A stretch of 64,000 nt of DNA from JBQTII01 sp052387905 (lineage in GTDB: Bacteria > Actinomycetota > Actinomycetes > Sporichthyales > Sporichthyaceae), in assembly GCA_052387905.1 (NCBI GenBank), contig JBQTIR010000030.1:4997-68996 (forward strand), read 5' to 3'. Position numbers and translations under genes: made by a program. This document shows positions 9,366 through 19,300 of this stretch, piece after piece. Each line of letters opens with the position of its first letter. Within the stretch, counting starts at the first letter, position 1. A model generated the notes under the pieces. The model saw only the letters and a list, made by a program, of their open reading frames with translations. It did not search any database and had not been told where the DNA came from.

Positions 9366-12300
9366 TGCCGATGTTCGATTCGATCGTCGTCGGGGAGGAG
9401 TGGATCTCCGAACACTTCCTCACTGCTGATGCCACCAGCGGCACATTCGCCGCCGAGGTCCGGTCGCTGCGAGGCGGGTGGGACGAACAAGAGACAGCCG
9501 GCCATTCCACGTCTCGTTCCGGGCTGCGCGAGCACGCCACCGCGATCGCACGCGCTCTTGCGACCCTCGGCGAGGCCGACGAGCCGGACCCGGTAGCGAC
9601 CCGGGACCTGCACGCCCTCGTGCTGCGGGCTCTGCGGCTGGACCGTGACCCGGTCACGTGGGCCGCGCACCGCTCCGGCGCTGAGGTGGAGATCCCCAAC
9701 AGCGTCGTACACCCTTCGGCGACCGGTCCGGCGCTGCTGGTGCTGCAGGCCTATCCGGCGGTGACGGTCGAGGACGTCCTCGACACCGACCCCGCCGGCG
9801 CGGGCCGCCTGCTCGATCCGGCGCTGATCGACGGCAAGCCCTCCGCCATCACGGCACGGGTCGTTTCCACGCTGTTCCTCACCGACAACCCGCCGCCGTT
9901 CGTGCTGGTGCTCGCCGGTCGGTGGGCGTTGCTTGCCGAGCGGGTCCGTTGGCCGGAGGGTCGCTGGCTGGCGATCGACCTGGGGCTGGTCGCTGAACGG
10001 CGACAGGTCAGGGCGGGCGGCGAACTGGACACGGTGGCCGCGCTACTCGGGCCGGACCTGCTGCTGCCCGACGCCGAAGGTGCCGCCCGGTGGCATCGGG
10101 TGCTCGCCGCTTCGATCCAGCACACCGTGGGTGTGTCCAAGGACCTGCGTGAAGGCATCCGGTTGTCGGTGGAGATCATCGCCAACGAGGTCGTCACCCG
10201 CCGCCGTGCCGCCGCCCTGCCGATCGCTGCGAGCGACGGCGCCCCGCCCGAGCTGGCCCGCGATCTCACCCGCCAGTCGCTGCGGTTCCTGTACCGGATC
10301 CTGTTCCTGCTCTACGCCGAGGCCTCGCCCGAGCTAGACGTGTTGCCGGTCAAGGCTCCGGAGTACGCCGCGGGCTACGGGATGGACCGGCTGCGCGACC
10401 TGACGCCTGTCGTCCTCGTGTCCGAGCGGTCCCGCAGGGGCACCCACTTCTACGACTCCCTGCACACCTTGTTCCGGTTGATCGACGTTGGCCACACTGA
10501 CGTTGACGACGAGGGCCTGCACTTCAATCCGCTGCGCGCCGACCTGTTCGCTTCTGCCGCCACCGCTCTGATCGACGAGGTCGGCCTGGGCAACGAAGCG
10601 GTGCAGACCGTGTTGAGGATGCTGTTGCAAACAAAGGAGAAGCGTGGCAGCGACGCCGGGTACATCTCCTACAGCCAGCTCGGAATTAATCAGCTCGGCG
10701 CCGTGTACGAGGGCCTTATGTCCTACAGCGGGTTCATCGCCGAGGAGAGCCTCGTCGAGGTGGCGAAGAACGACGAGCCCGAGAAAGGCACATGGATTGT
10801 GCCCACCGCTCGGGCCTCCGAGTTCGCCGACTACGTCGTCAAGGAACCGGACCCGGTCACCGGCCAGCCCAAGCCGGTCATTCACGACGTTGGGACGTTC
10901 GTATACCGCCTCGCGGGAAGGGAACGCCAACAGTCGGCCTCGTACTACACCCCCGAATCGTTGACTCGCTCGGTGGTCAAGCACTCCCTGGCCGAACTGC
11001 TAGACCAGGACGGGCGGACCGCCACGGCCGCTGAGATCCTCGAACTGACGGTGTGTGAGCCAGCGCTGGGTTCGGGGGCGTTCGCCATCGAGGCAGTGCG
11101 CCAACTGGCCGACGTGTACCTGACCCGCCGCGAACGCGAACTCGGCACCGCGATACCCCCGGAGGATCGCCCGCGGGAACTCCAGAAGGTCAAGGCACAC
11201 ATCGCGCTGCACCAGGTATACGGGGTGGACCTCAACGCCACCGCCGTCGAACTGGCTGAGGTGTCGCTGTGGCTCGACACGATGCACGCAGGATTGAAGG
11301 CCCCCTGGTTCGGCCTGCACCTACGTCGCGGGAACTCCCTCATCGGAGCCCGCCGCGCCGTCTACGCACCGGCAGCGCTGGACAAGAAGTCTTGGCTGGC
11401 GACCGCCCCCGATGACGTCCCGTTATCAAGCTCATGCGGTGTCGGCCCCGGCATTCATCACTTCCTGCTCCCAGCTTCAGGATGGGGCGCCGCAGCGGAC
11501 TCGGCCGAGGCTCGCACCTACGCCCCCGAGCCACGTGAACGCCTGCGGGCCTGGCGCTCGACAATCCTCAAGTCACCGAACACAGGGCACCGGAGCCGCC
11601 TCGCCGCGCTCGCCCGCCGTATCGAGACCCTGTGGGATTTTGCGCGCCGCCGCCTGGAAATCGCCGAGTCCCAGATCCGCCGCGACGTCGGCGTCTGGGG
11701 CCGCGAGCCATCGCGTTCCTCCGGCCTGGTCGTAACGCGTGAGGAAATCGAAGCGTTCCTCACTGACGAGCACGGCGCCTACCGCCGCCTGCGCAGGGTC
11801 ATGGACGCCTGGTGCGCCCTCTGGTACTGGCCTTTGACGCAGTCTCATGTCGAGCCGCCGACCTGGGAGAGCTGGCTCGCCGGGCTAGAGGCGATCTTAG
11901 GGATTCAGCCAAAGGAGACCTCAGCCGATCGCGCGGGTCAGGCCAACCTCGTTGATGCCTACGACTGGGCTGCTCTCGGCGACGCCGAGTCCTTCGATCT
12001 ATCCGTCTCCGGGGCGCTCGACCTGTGCGTGGCGGTTGAGGCGCACCCGTGGCTTGCATTTGCTGCCAACATTGCCGACCGCGAGGGTTTCTTCCACTGG
12101 GAACTTGACTTCGCGCCGGTGTTTGCGAGTGGTGGCTTCAACCTACAGGTAGGGAATCCGCCATGGGTACGTGTTCAATGGGACGAAGTTGTGTCGCTCG
12201 GCGAGCTAGATCCTTATTTCGCTATCGCTGGTCCGGACGAGGAATTGTCATCCAGGCGCGAAAAACTCCTTAGCGAATCCACCAGCGCAGATAGAATCGC

Positions 12301-13969
12301 TGCTGATCTGACGCTCATCGCGGCGCGTTCGGCGTTCCTTAAGGGCGACGACTCGTTTGGGACCCTCTCTGGCCTCACCCCGAATCTCTACCGATCCTTC
12401 ATGATCCATTCTTGGAAGGTATCCCATCCGAATGGAATAGTTGGTCTGCTGCACCCGGAAACATACCTGAGCGACGCGCGAGCCGGGCGACTCCGCCGAG
12501 CAGTATATGAACGACTTCGGCGGCTGTGGATATTCCAAAACCAAGAGAAGCTATTCGAAGAGATTGGCAACACTAGAACCTACGGTATCCATGTCTACAG
12601 TTGCCCACGAACACCGATTAGTTATCAGCAGGCGTCGTATCTATTTCTGCCTGAGACCTTGGATCGCTCTCTGGTGCATGATGGGTCTGGCCCTCCACCC
12701 ACCCTCAAGACGACCGATGGCAAGTGGAACAACGCTCCGCATGCGGACCGCATTGTTGACGTCGATGAACGGCTGCTCGCAACCTTCGCCGAACTTCTGG
12801 ACAGGCCAGAAACGCCGCCGGGTGAAGCGCGCATGTTGTACACCGTCAACCGGTCCATGGCGACAACTCTTGAGGCGCTTACAAAACTGCCTCGGTTCGT
12901 CTCCGTCGAAGTCCAGGAAACCCCGGGTTGGCGTCAACCGCAGGATGTCGAGAACGGCCTCACCGTTCGGCGGCCGTCAGTGCCCGCTACCTGGAGCCAG
13001 GTAATCCTTCAGGGACCTTATCTGGACATCTGCAATCCCTTGTTTCAGCAGCCTAATCCTACAGCGAGAAATCATCGTGACTACAGCCCTATCGATCTTG
13101 AGTCGGCCGGCCCCGACTTTGTGCCGAGATCCACCTTCCTAATCTCGGATCCTGCCAATATCGCGGCCTATCCAGCCTGGGACGGAAGATCTTCCAACGA
13201 ATACGTGCGCCTTATATGGCGGCGTCGTGTAGATCCCGTGACAGCCCGGACTCTTCAGGTTGGGCTGATACCTCCTGGACCCACGCATGTTGAACAAATG
13301 CAGAGCCTCCACGCCGCAGACGGCTTGGATATGGTCGTCGCTTGCGGGCTGTGGAGTTCTGTCCCTGTTGATTTCTGGGTGAAGGTCGCCGGAATAGCCG
13401 ACATTCGGCGACCTGCGTATTCGCGTTTTCCGCATATCCGAGGGCACGTCCTCGAACCTCGTCTCACGCTTCGCGTGATGAGGTTGAATTGCTTGGTCAG
13501 ACCGTACGCAGAGTTCTGGGCTGATACGCACGACTCGCGGTGGCAGGCCGACGAATGGGCGCCATTAGATGCTCCCTGGCACGACCGAGCGCCACTCGGC
13601 ATCTACTCGCCGGCGTGGACTGAGCAGGTGCCGCTACGGCGGGCGGCGGACCGCCGCCAAGCGCTGGTCGAAATCGACGCTATCGCGGCCGTCATGCTGG
13701 GCTTGAGCGCGGACCAGTTGGTGGGCATATATCGAGCGCAGTTTGCGGCGTTCATCAAGGAGCACGAAAGTCTGGCGCTCTTCGACCGCTTTGGGCGTCA
13801 CGTTCCCAACCCGCTCGCTCGCGACTGGCGTCGACGCGCCAGCCCCGCTGAGGTGATCAATGGCCCGGACCGCAACTTCGTCCCCCCATTCCATGGCGTC
13901 GACCGCGAGAAGGACCTGTGGATCGCCCACGATCACTTCTCCCGCCTCGCTGCCGATCTGGCGGTTTGA
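9365..13969 (+). CDS. Large N6-adenine DNA methyltransferase (DrmMI/PglX/Eco57I-like)
   Basis: This 1534-residue protein has an SAM-binding motif I CEPALGSGAF (about residues 561-570) and the catalytic motif IV NPPW (about 930-933), the gamma-class N6-adenine pattern. SYYTPESLTRSVV before motif I is also typical of Eco57I, DrmMI and PglX methyltransferases. An N-terminal region of about 550 residues lacks an obvious nuclease motif and may bind partners. The coding DNA changes character: four 60-base lines counted between 12.2 and 13.1 kb are 45-52% G+C, against about 73% in a line near 10 kb, so the target-recognition half is probably foreign. The ATG overlaps the helicase stop. It likely marks host DNA as self for the block, or is itself a modification-dependent effector. 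Confidence 0.85.
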   Translation: MPMFDSIVVGEEWISEHFLTADATSGTFAAEVRSLRGGWDEQETAGHSTSRSGLREHATAIARALATLGEADEPDPVATRDLHALVLRALRLDRDPVTWAAHRSGAEVEIPNSVVHPSATGPALLVLQAYPAVTVEDVLDTDPAGAGRLLDPALIDGKPSAITARVVSTLFLTDNPPPFVLVLAGRWALLAERVRWPEGRWLAIDLGLVAERRQVRAGGELDTVAALLGPDLLLPDAEGAARWHRVLAASIQHTVGVSKDLREGIRLSVEIIANEVVTRRRAAALPIAASDGAPPELARDLTRQSLRFLYRILFLLYAEASPELDVLPVKAPEYAAGYGMDRLRDLTPVVLVSERSRRGTHFYDSLHTLFRLIDVGHTDVDDEGLHFNPLRADLFASAATALIDEVGLGNEAVQTVLRMLLQTKEKRGSDAGYISYSQLGINQLGAVYEGLMSYSGFIAEESLVEVAKNDEPEKGTWIVPTARASEFADYVVKEPDPVTGQPKPVIHDVGTFVYRLAGRERQQSASYYTPESLTRSVVKHSLAELLDQDGRTATAAEILELTVCEPALGSGAFAIEAVRQLADVYLTRRERELGTAIPPEDRPRELQKVKAHIALHQVYGVDLNATAVELAEVSLWLDTMHAGLKAPWFGLHLRRGNSLIGARRAVYAPAALDKKSWLATAPDDVPLSSSCGVGPGIHHFLLPASGWGAAADSAEARTYAPEPRERLRAWRSTILKSPNTGHRSRLAALARRIETLWDFARRRLEIAESQIRRDVGVWGREPSRSSGLVVTREEIEAFLTDEHGAYRRLRRVMDAWCALWYWPLTQSHVEPPTWESWLAGLEAILGIQPKETSADRAGQANLVDAYDWAALGDAESFDLSVSGALDLCVAVEAHPWLAFAANIADREGFFHWELDFAPVFASGGFNLQVGNPPWVRVQWDEVVSLGELDPYFAIAGPDEELSSRREKLLSESTSADRIAADLTLIAARSAFLKGDDSFGTLSGLTPNLYRSFMIHSWKVSHPNGIVGLLHPETYLSDARAGRLRRAVYERLRRLWIFQNQEKLFEEIGNTRTYGIHVYSCPRTPISYQQASYLFLPETLDRSLVHDGSGPPPTLKTTDGKWNNAPHADRIVDVDERLLATFAELLDRPETPPGEARMLYTVNRSMATTLEALTKLPRFVSVEVQETPGWRQPQDVENGLTVRRPSVPATWSQVILQGPYLDICNPLFQQPNPTARNHRDYSPIDLESAGPDFVPRSTFLISDPANIAAYPAWDGRSSNEYVRLIWRRRVDPVTARTLQVGLIPPGPTHVEQMQSLHAADGLDMVVACGLWSSVPVDFWVKVAGIADIRRPAYSRFPHIRGHVLEPRLTLRVMRLNCLVRPYAEFWADTHDSRWQADEWAPLDAPWHDRAPLGIYSPAWTEQVPLRRAADRRQALVEIDAIAAVMLGLSADQLVGIYRAQFAAFIKEHESLALFDRFGRHVPNPLARDWRRRASPAEVINGPDRNFVPPFHGVDREKDLWIAHDHFSRLAADLAV

Positions 13970-14122
13970 GTAGCCACTTCCCGGCCGCAGGGCGAGCCCG
14001 GTTCGTCCTGACTCCTGGCGCTTGTGACGAACTCGAAGCAGGGTGTTGACCCCAGCTGGAGCATTCGCCAGGCACGGCATGGCACCATCGGCTAGGTTCA
14101 GTTCAACTTCAGGAAGGTATCA

Positions 14123-14914
14123 ATGCCGCTTCCCGCGCCGGACCGGACGGTGCTCACCGAGCCGCCGCTCGTCGCCGTGCTGGCGCAGATCCGCTACGCC
14201 GAGAAGCCTGACCTCGCCGACGCGAGGGCGGGGGCTGGGCTGATGGAGGTCGTCGAGCCCCGCGGTCTTGCCGTCCTGACCCAGGTCCATCACCAACAGT
14301 TGACGATGACCGCCGACGCTGGAAGCCAACCTGTCGCGTCGAGCGACCGACGAGCGGCCGGCTGGCGGATGGGCGCGAAGGACGAGTCGGCGATGCTCAC
14401 GGTGCTCACGGACCAGATGAGCCTCGAAGTCCGGGCCTACCACGGCGGGTGGCAAGCCTTCGGTGGCCTGTGGGGCGCGTGCCTCGACGCCGTCGAGGAG
14501 GCGGCAGCGCCAGAGCTCGTCCTCCGGATCGGGCTGCGTTACGTCAACCGCGTCACTCCGGCTGGAATCGCAACGGCGAAGGCATTCGCCGACGCTGACC
14601 TCGTGGACCCTACGTTCCTCGGCCCGGCCATAGGCTCAGATCTGTCCGAGTACGTCACGGCCAGCGAGGGTCGTCTCTCGATGTCGTTCCCGGACGGGAC
14701 GGAGGCGATCGTTCACCATGGTCTGGCGGCTGGACCCGGTACCCGAGACTTCGTGCTGGACATCGACTGCTTCCGTGGCGGGCCGCTGCCGTTCTCGTCC
14801 CAGGGCATACGGGCGGCCTATAACGCCCTGAACGAGACGTCACTTCAGATCTTCCAGACCGTCTTCCGCGGGAGAATGCGCGCGGAGTTCATGAAGGTGG
14901 AGGCGTCATCGTGA
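14123..14914 (+). CDS. TIGR04255-family protein, first gene of a Fic-linked triad
   Basis: The 263-residue protein begins with LTEPPLVAVLAQIRYAE, carries a central LRIGLRYVNRV and ends with LNETSLQIFQTVFRGRMRAEFMK. Both the start (an EPPxxAVxxxIR-type strand) and the end are typical of TIGR04255, a family of sporadic distribution and unknown biochemistry. The ATG has a good ribosome-binding site (AGGAAGG). A 153-base gap separates it from the methyltransferase, and it overlaps the next gene by four bases. In my reading such genes occur in accessory islands, often beside regulators or toxins. I cannot assign a reaction. It may sense a cellular or phage component for the HTH and Fic partners. 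Confidence 0.75.
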   Translation: MPLPAPDRTVLTEPPLVAVLAQIRYAEKPDLADARAGAGLMEVVEPRGLAVLTQVHHQQLTMTADAGSQPVASSDRRAAGWRMGAKDESAMLTVLTDQMSLEVRAYHGGWQAFGGLWGACLDAVEEAAAPELVLRIGLRYVNRVTPAGIATAKAFADADLVDPTFLGPAIGSDLSEYVTASEGRLSMSFPDGTEAIVHHGLAAGPGTRDFVLDIDCFRGGPLPFSSQGIRAAYNALNETSLQIFQTVFRGRMRAEFMKVEASS

Positions 14915-15612
14915 GGCTCTTGCAGCGCCGGGACGTCCGACGCCACGAAGGAGACGAGTCCCGGGACCCGTTCGGGACCGGACGCCTCACGACGGATTGG
15001 CTCACGCCCTCGACGACAGCACCCGGCAGCTTCATCGACGTGGCCGCGCGCATTATCGAGGTCCCCAGCGTGACCGAGGCCGCCCGGACGGGTGAGCCGT
15101 GGATCGCGGAAGACCTGGTCGAGGCCGACCCCGAGCCCGCCCTTGGGGGATCCCCAGAGGCCGCGCTTCTCCTACTCGCTATGCGTGACGTCAGTACCTG
15201 GTTGTCGATGACCCAGGACCAGGTGTGCCGCTACCTCGGCGTCAGCCCAAGCACGGTGATGGCGTGGAAGCGAGAACCGCGTGTACACCCGCGACACCGT
15301 CGCGTTCCCGCGGTCCTGCGCCTCTGGGCAGCCCTGTCGGGGGCGCGCGAGGAACTCGGCGAGGAGGCGACGGCTCGGATCGTCTGGACGCATCGGCAAG
15401 GGACCGACGTGCTTGGGGTCACCCCGGAGGAGTTGGCCGAGACCCTGTTGTCCGCTGCAGATGAATCCAGTCTCGCGGGCGTCGACGACGACGGCTACGA
15501 CCCGCTGAGTCCGGTCGACCTCGACCGCGACGACCTCGCTCGCAACGAGCTTGCTCTGAGCGCCTCCCTGCGGGACGAGCTTGGGGAACACGGCGGCACG
15601 GACACCCAGTGA
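14911..15612 (+). CDS. Helix-turn-helix protein, probable antitoxin/regulator of the adjacent Fic protein
   Basis: The 233-residue acidic protein has a clear HTH around residues 98-120 (MTQDQVCRYLGVSPSTVMAW followed by a basic KREPRVHPRHRR tail). A helical part follows that includes VTPEELAETLLSA. It is translated in an overlapping chain with the TIGR04255 gene before it and the Fic gene after it (four-base overlaps on both sides). Fic toxins without a built-in inhibitory helix are commonly held in check by a separate antitoxin. I did not find the SxxxE[G/N] inhibitory motif here or in the Fic protein, so this role is inferred from position only. Confidence 0.6.
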   Translation: MRLLQRRDVRRHEGDESRDPFGTGRLTTDWLTPSTTAPGSFIDVAARIIEVPSVTEAARTGEPWIAEDLVEADPEPALGGSPEAALLLLAMRDVSTWLSMTQDQVCRYLGVSPSTVMAWKREPRVHPRHRRVPAVLRLWAALSGAREELGEEATARIVWTHRQGTDVLGVTPEELAETLLSAADESSLAGVDDDGYDPLSPVDLDRDDLARNELALSASLRDELGEHGGTDTQ

Positions 15613-16259
15613 TCTTTGCGTCCGGCCCGCCGCCTTGGGAGGAGGACCCGCGCGACAGCCCGGTGATCGCCACGAACGTCGCCGCGCTGGACGCGGATTT
15701 AATGGCACGGCGTGGACACCGGGACGCTTTTAATCTCGCGCTCCCGACCACCTGGCACACGCGGATCCACGCAGGGTGCAAGCACATCCCGGTTCGGGAC
15801 TACGTGGGGAACTACCGCGGCGCCCCGCTCCAGCATCTGGACAGGTACGACGTCGCGTTCGGCCCTTTTCGTGCTCTCCCGCCGAACGAGGTGGCGGCTT
15901 CCCTCTCCACCTTCGAGGCCGATTTGGAGAGGACGCTCCTACGATTCGACGTGGCCATCGCTGATCCAGGTGCCGCGACCTGGGCTCGGCTGAACCCGCT
16001 TATCGACGAGATCGTCGTCCACTACGCGGAGTGGATCCGCATCCATCCGTTCGCTGACGGCAACGGGCGGACCGCTCGGGTCCTTGTGAATTGGATCCTG
16101 ACTCGTTACTGGCAGCCCGTGATCTTTCCGGGCCGTCCACCGGTGGACAGGCCCGGACTGATCGCAGCAACCGCTCCCGCCCTGGACTCGGGCACCCGTG
16201 ATCACCGTCCGCTCGTCCGACTCCTGCGCCGCAAGCTCGCCGACGCGCGCCGAGGCTGA
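15609..16259 (+). CDS. Fic-domain nucleotidyltransferase (toxin-like)
   Basis: The 216-residue protein contains the Fic active-site motif HPFADGNGRTAR at about residues 146-157, complete with the catalytic histidine, the phosphate-binding DGNGR loop and the final arginine. Fic enzymes usually transfer AMP to a target protein. Unlike the Fic protein at 38824-40116, no SxxxE[G/N] autoinhibitory motif is visible, which suggests that an external partner restrains it. The start is GTG 15609, overlapping the HTH gene stop. Its place inside a methyltransferase-helicase block suggests a guard or abortive arm, but it could be a passenger toxin module inserted between defence genes. Confidence 0.8.
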   Translation: MIFASGPPPWEEDPRDSPVIATNVAALDADLMARRGHRDAFNLALPTTWHTRIHAGCKHIPVRDYVGNYRGAPLQHLDRYDVAFGPFRALPPNEVAASLSTFEADLERTLLRFDVAIADPGAATWARLNPLIDEIVVHYAEWIRIHPFADGNGRTARVLVNWILTRYWQPVIFPGRPPVDRPGLIAATAPALDSGTRDHRPLVRLLRRKLADARRG

Positions 16260-16319
16260 GCGGTCCCGATAACCTCCGAACGGACCGCAGGACCGAACAC
16301 CGACGGGAGGGGCGTCGCG

Positions 16320-19300
16320 GTGAATGCCCCGCTCTTGCCGTCGCTGCAGGCCGCTGAGCTACGCCGGTCGATCACGGACTACCTGGCCACCACGTTCGCG
16401 CTCACCGACGACGACGTTCGCGCTGCGTTGCAGGCGTTTCTTATGCACCCTGAGCGGGGAATCTTTCGCGGCCCCTACGCCCGGTTGCGGCTGCCGTTCG
16501 CCCCGGCGGTACAGGACTGGCAGCGCGACCTGGATTGGTCGCCTGTCGGCTTCACCCCGCACACGCATCAGGCCGCGGCATGGGCACGTCTGTCTTCCAA
16601 ACATCGTCGCCCGCTGCCCACTCTGGTCACCACGGGCACTGGGTCGGGCAAGACCGAGGCGTTCCTCATCCCCGTCCTCGACCACGTCCGGCGCGCCCGG
16701 GCTGCTGGGCAGGTGGGCATCAAGGCGCTGATCCTGTACCCGATGAACGCGCTGGCTAATGACCAGGCGGGCCGACTGGCGCGGACGATTGCGGGTGACG
16801 AACGGCTCGCCGGTGTCAGCGCGGGCTTGTACACCGGTGAGGAGCAGGCGCAACGGACCAAGGTGACCAAGGACGGCCTAATCACCAGCCGGGAATTCAT
16901 GCGGGACGACCCGCCGGACATCCTCCTGACCAACTACAAGATGCTCGACCAACTGTTGCTGCGCGCGGCTGACGTCAGGCTGTGGACCGGAGCAGGGGAG
17001 TCGCTGACCTACCTGGTTCTGGACGAGTTCCACACCTACGACGGTGCCCAGGGCACCGACGTGGCAATGCTGCTGCGTCGCCTCGGGTCCGCACTCGGCC
17101 TCTCCCGGACGGATGCTCCCCTTGGTGACGTCACGCCGGTGGCCACCTCCGCGACCCTGGGCGGAGGTAGCAACGAGGCGTTCGACGCCATGCGCCAGTT
17201 CGCCGCCACCGTATTCGGGCTGCCCTTCGATTCCAACGAGATGTTCGGGCAGGCATCGGTGATTCGCGAGACCCGAGTCAGTGGCGAGGAGTGGCTCGCC
17301 GCTGTCGGCCACCATGGCGAAGCGGAGCGGTACCGGGAACGACCCCGCGCCACCGCCGGGGCGTTGGCCCGCGCGATCAGAGCCGCCGCCCAGGAGGACG
17401 ACTCCCCGGTGCGAGCCGCCGAGGCCCTCCTCGCGGCGCTCGTCGACCGGGCCGAATCCGCCGGCGATGGCGGAGAGCAAACGGCCCTGGGACAGCACGA
17501 TGCGGCCCGGCTCCGTGCCTCCGACGCTCTGCCCGCTGTGCTGGCCCGGCTCCCGCTGACCCGCGAGCTCCTCGCCGCCTGCTCCCGACCGACCGGACTG
17601 GCCGACGTCGCCGGCCAGGTCCTGCCCGACGACGCGTCACCCGACCGCGCCGACGGCATTCTCGCCGTCGAGGCATACCTCGCCCTGCTCTCTCTGGCCC
17701 GCGCCCAGGCCGGGGACGCGGCAGGCCGATCGTTGCTCGGCGTGGACACCCAGTTATGGGTGCGGGAGGTGTCCCGCGTTGACCGGGCGGTGGCGACCAC
17801 CCCGGCGTTTCGATGGAGTGACGACGGTGCCCACGTCGCCGGACAAGCCACCACCGACAATTCCGACGCCGGAGCGGAGCTCTACCTGCCGGCCCTGTAC
17901 TGCCGACACTGCGGGCGAGCGGGATGGGGCGCAATGAAAGCGGGCCCGACCGGAAATTCTCTCGATCCCACAGCGGCTGCCCGCGCTGCGAGCAGATCCG
18001 GTGACAGGTTGTTCCGCGCTCTCATACACGCCCCCGGCGAGGCCGCGGCCGTCGCGCGCGGCACCGGCACCGTGATCGCTGAGCTGCGATTCCTGGACCC
18101 GCGCAGCCTGGAGCTGCACACCGCATCCGGCGCGGACCTGGATGATGAACTACGGGTCCCGGTGCTCACCAACTGGGACGACGATGCTGCGGCGCGACGT
18201 GAGGAATGCCCCTCCTGCAACGCGCGTGACGCTATCCGCTTCCTCGGAAGCAGCATTTCCACGCTGACCTCCGTCGCACTAGCCGCACTGTTCGGGTCCC
18301 CGCACCTGGAGACCGAAGAGAAGAAGTCGCTGCTGTTCACCGACTCGGTGCAGGACGCCGCCTACCTCGCCGGGTTCGTCCAATCGCGGTCGCACACCCT
18401 GAGCCTGCGCGCGGCAGTTCATGAGGTCGTCCCGGGCGAGCCACTGAGCCTGCCAGAACTCTCCGAGGCCATCCGCGCCTACGCCGTCGACCCGGTGCGC
18501 CGATATCGGCTCGTGCCACCGGCGTTGTCCGAACGCGATCGGTTCCGGCCCTATTGGTCAGAGCAGGGCACGACGAAGGAGCGCCGGGCCGCCCAACTCG
18601 CCGTCGGGCGCCGTCTCGACTTCGATCTCGCCCTGGAGTTCGGCCTGAACTCCCGCACCGGCCGCACTTTGGAGCTCACTGGGTCCGTCGTCGCCGAGGT
18701 CGACCTCGGGTCGACGGACACCGTGTTCCGCGCAGCTCAGGCCGCGATTCGCGCCGCACGGGAACAGCACACGCTCAGTGATGACCTCGATGCCGCCGCC
18801 GCTGACGGGCCGCAGGATCCGGACCGGCGCTTGCGGGCCTGGGTTCGGGGGGTCCTGGAACGTATGCGCACGCAGGGTGGCATCGCGCATCCGTGGCTGG
18901 ACAGCTACCTCGACGATGACGGGAACCGCTGGTTTCTTACCGGAGGTCGTGGCCACCGGGCCGAAGAAGGCCTGCCCGCATTCTCTCGGGGAAGGCCCGC
19001 GCCGACTTTCCCGACGAGTAAGTCGATCGAGGACCGACTGGACGGGTTCACGGCGCTTTCGTCGTGGTACGCCCGCTGGGCAGAACGCCAACTTCGAGTC
19101 ACCCCCCGCGACGGGGCCCTGCTGACCCGCGCACTGTTTGAACGCGCGACGCAGGCCGGCTGGGTCACCGCTGTGTCTACCCGTGGCGGGGCGACGGTGT
19201 ATCGGCTGCCGTCGGATCGGATTCTCGTCGGCCTGCCTGACCCTGCATCGTTGGCTGCCGGCGACCATGCCGTCCGCTGCGATGTCTGTCGAACGCTAAC

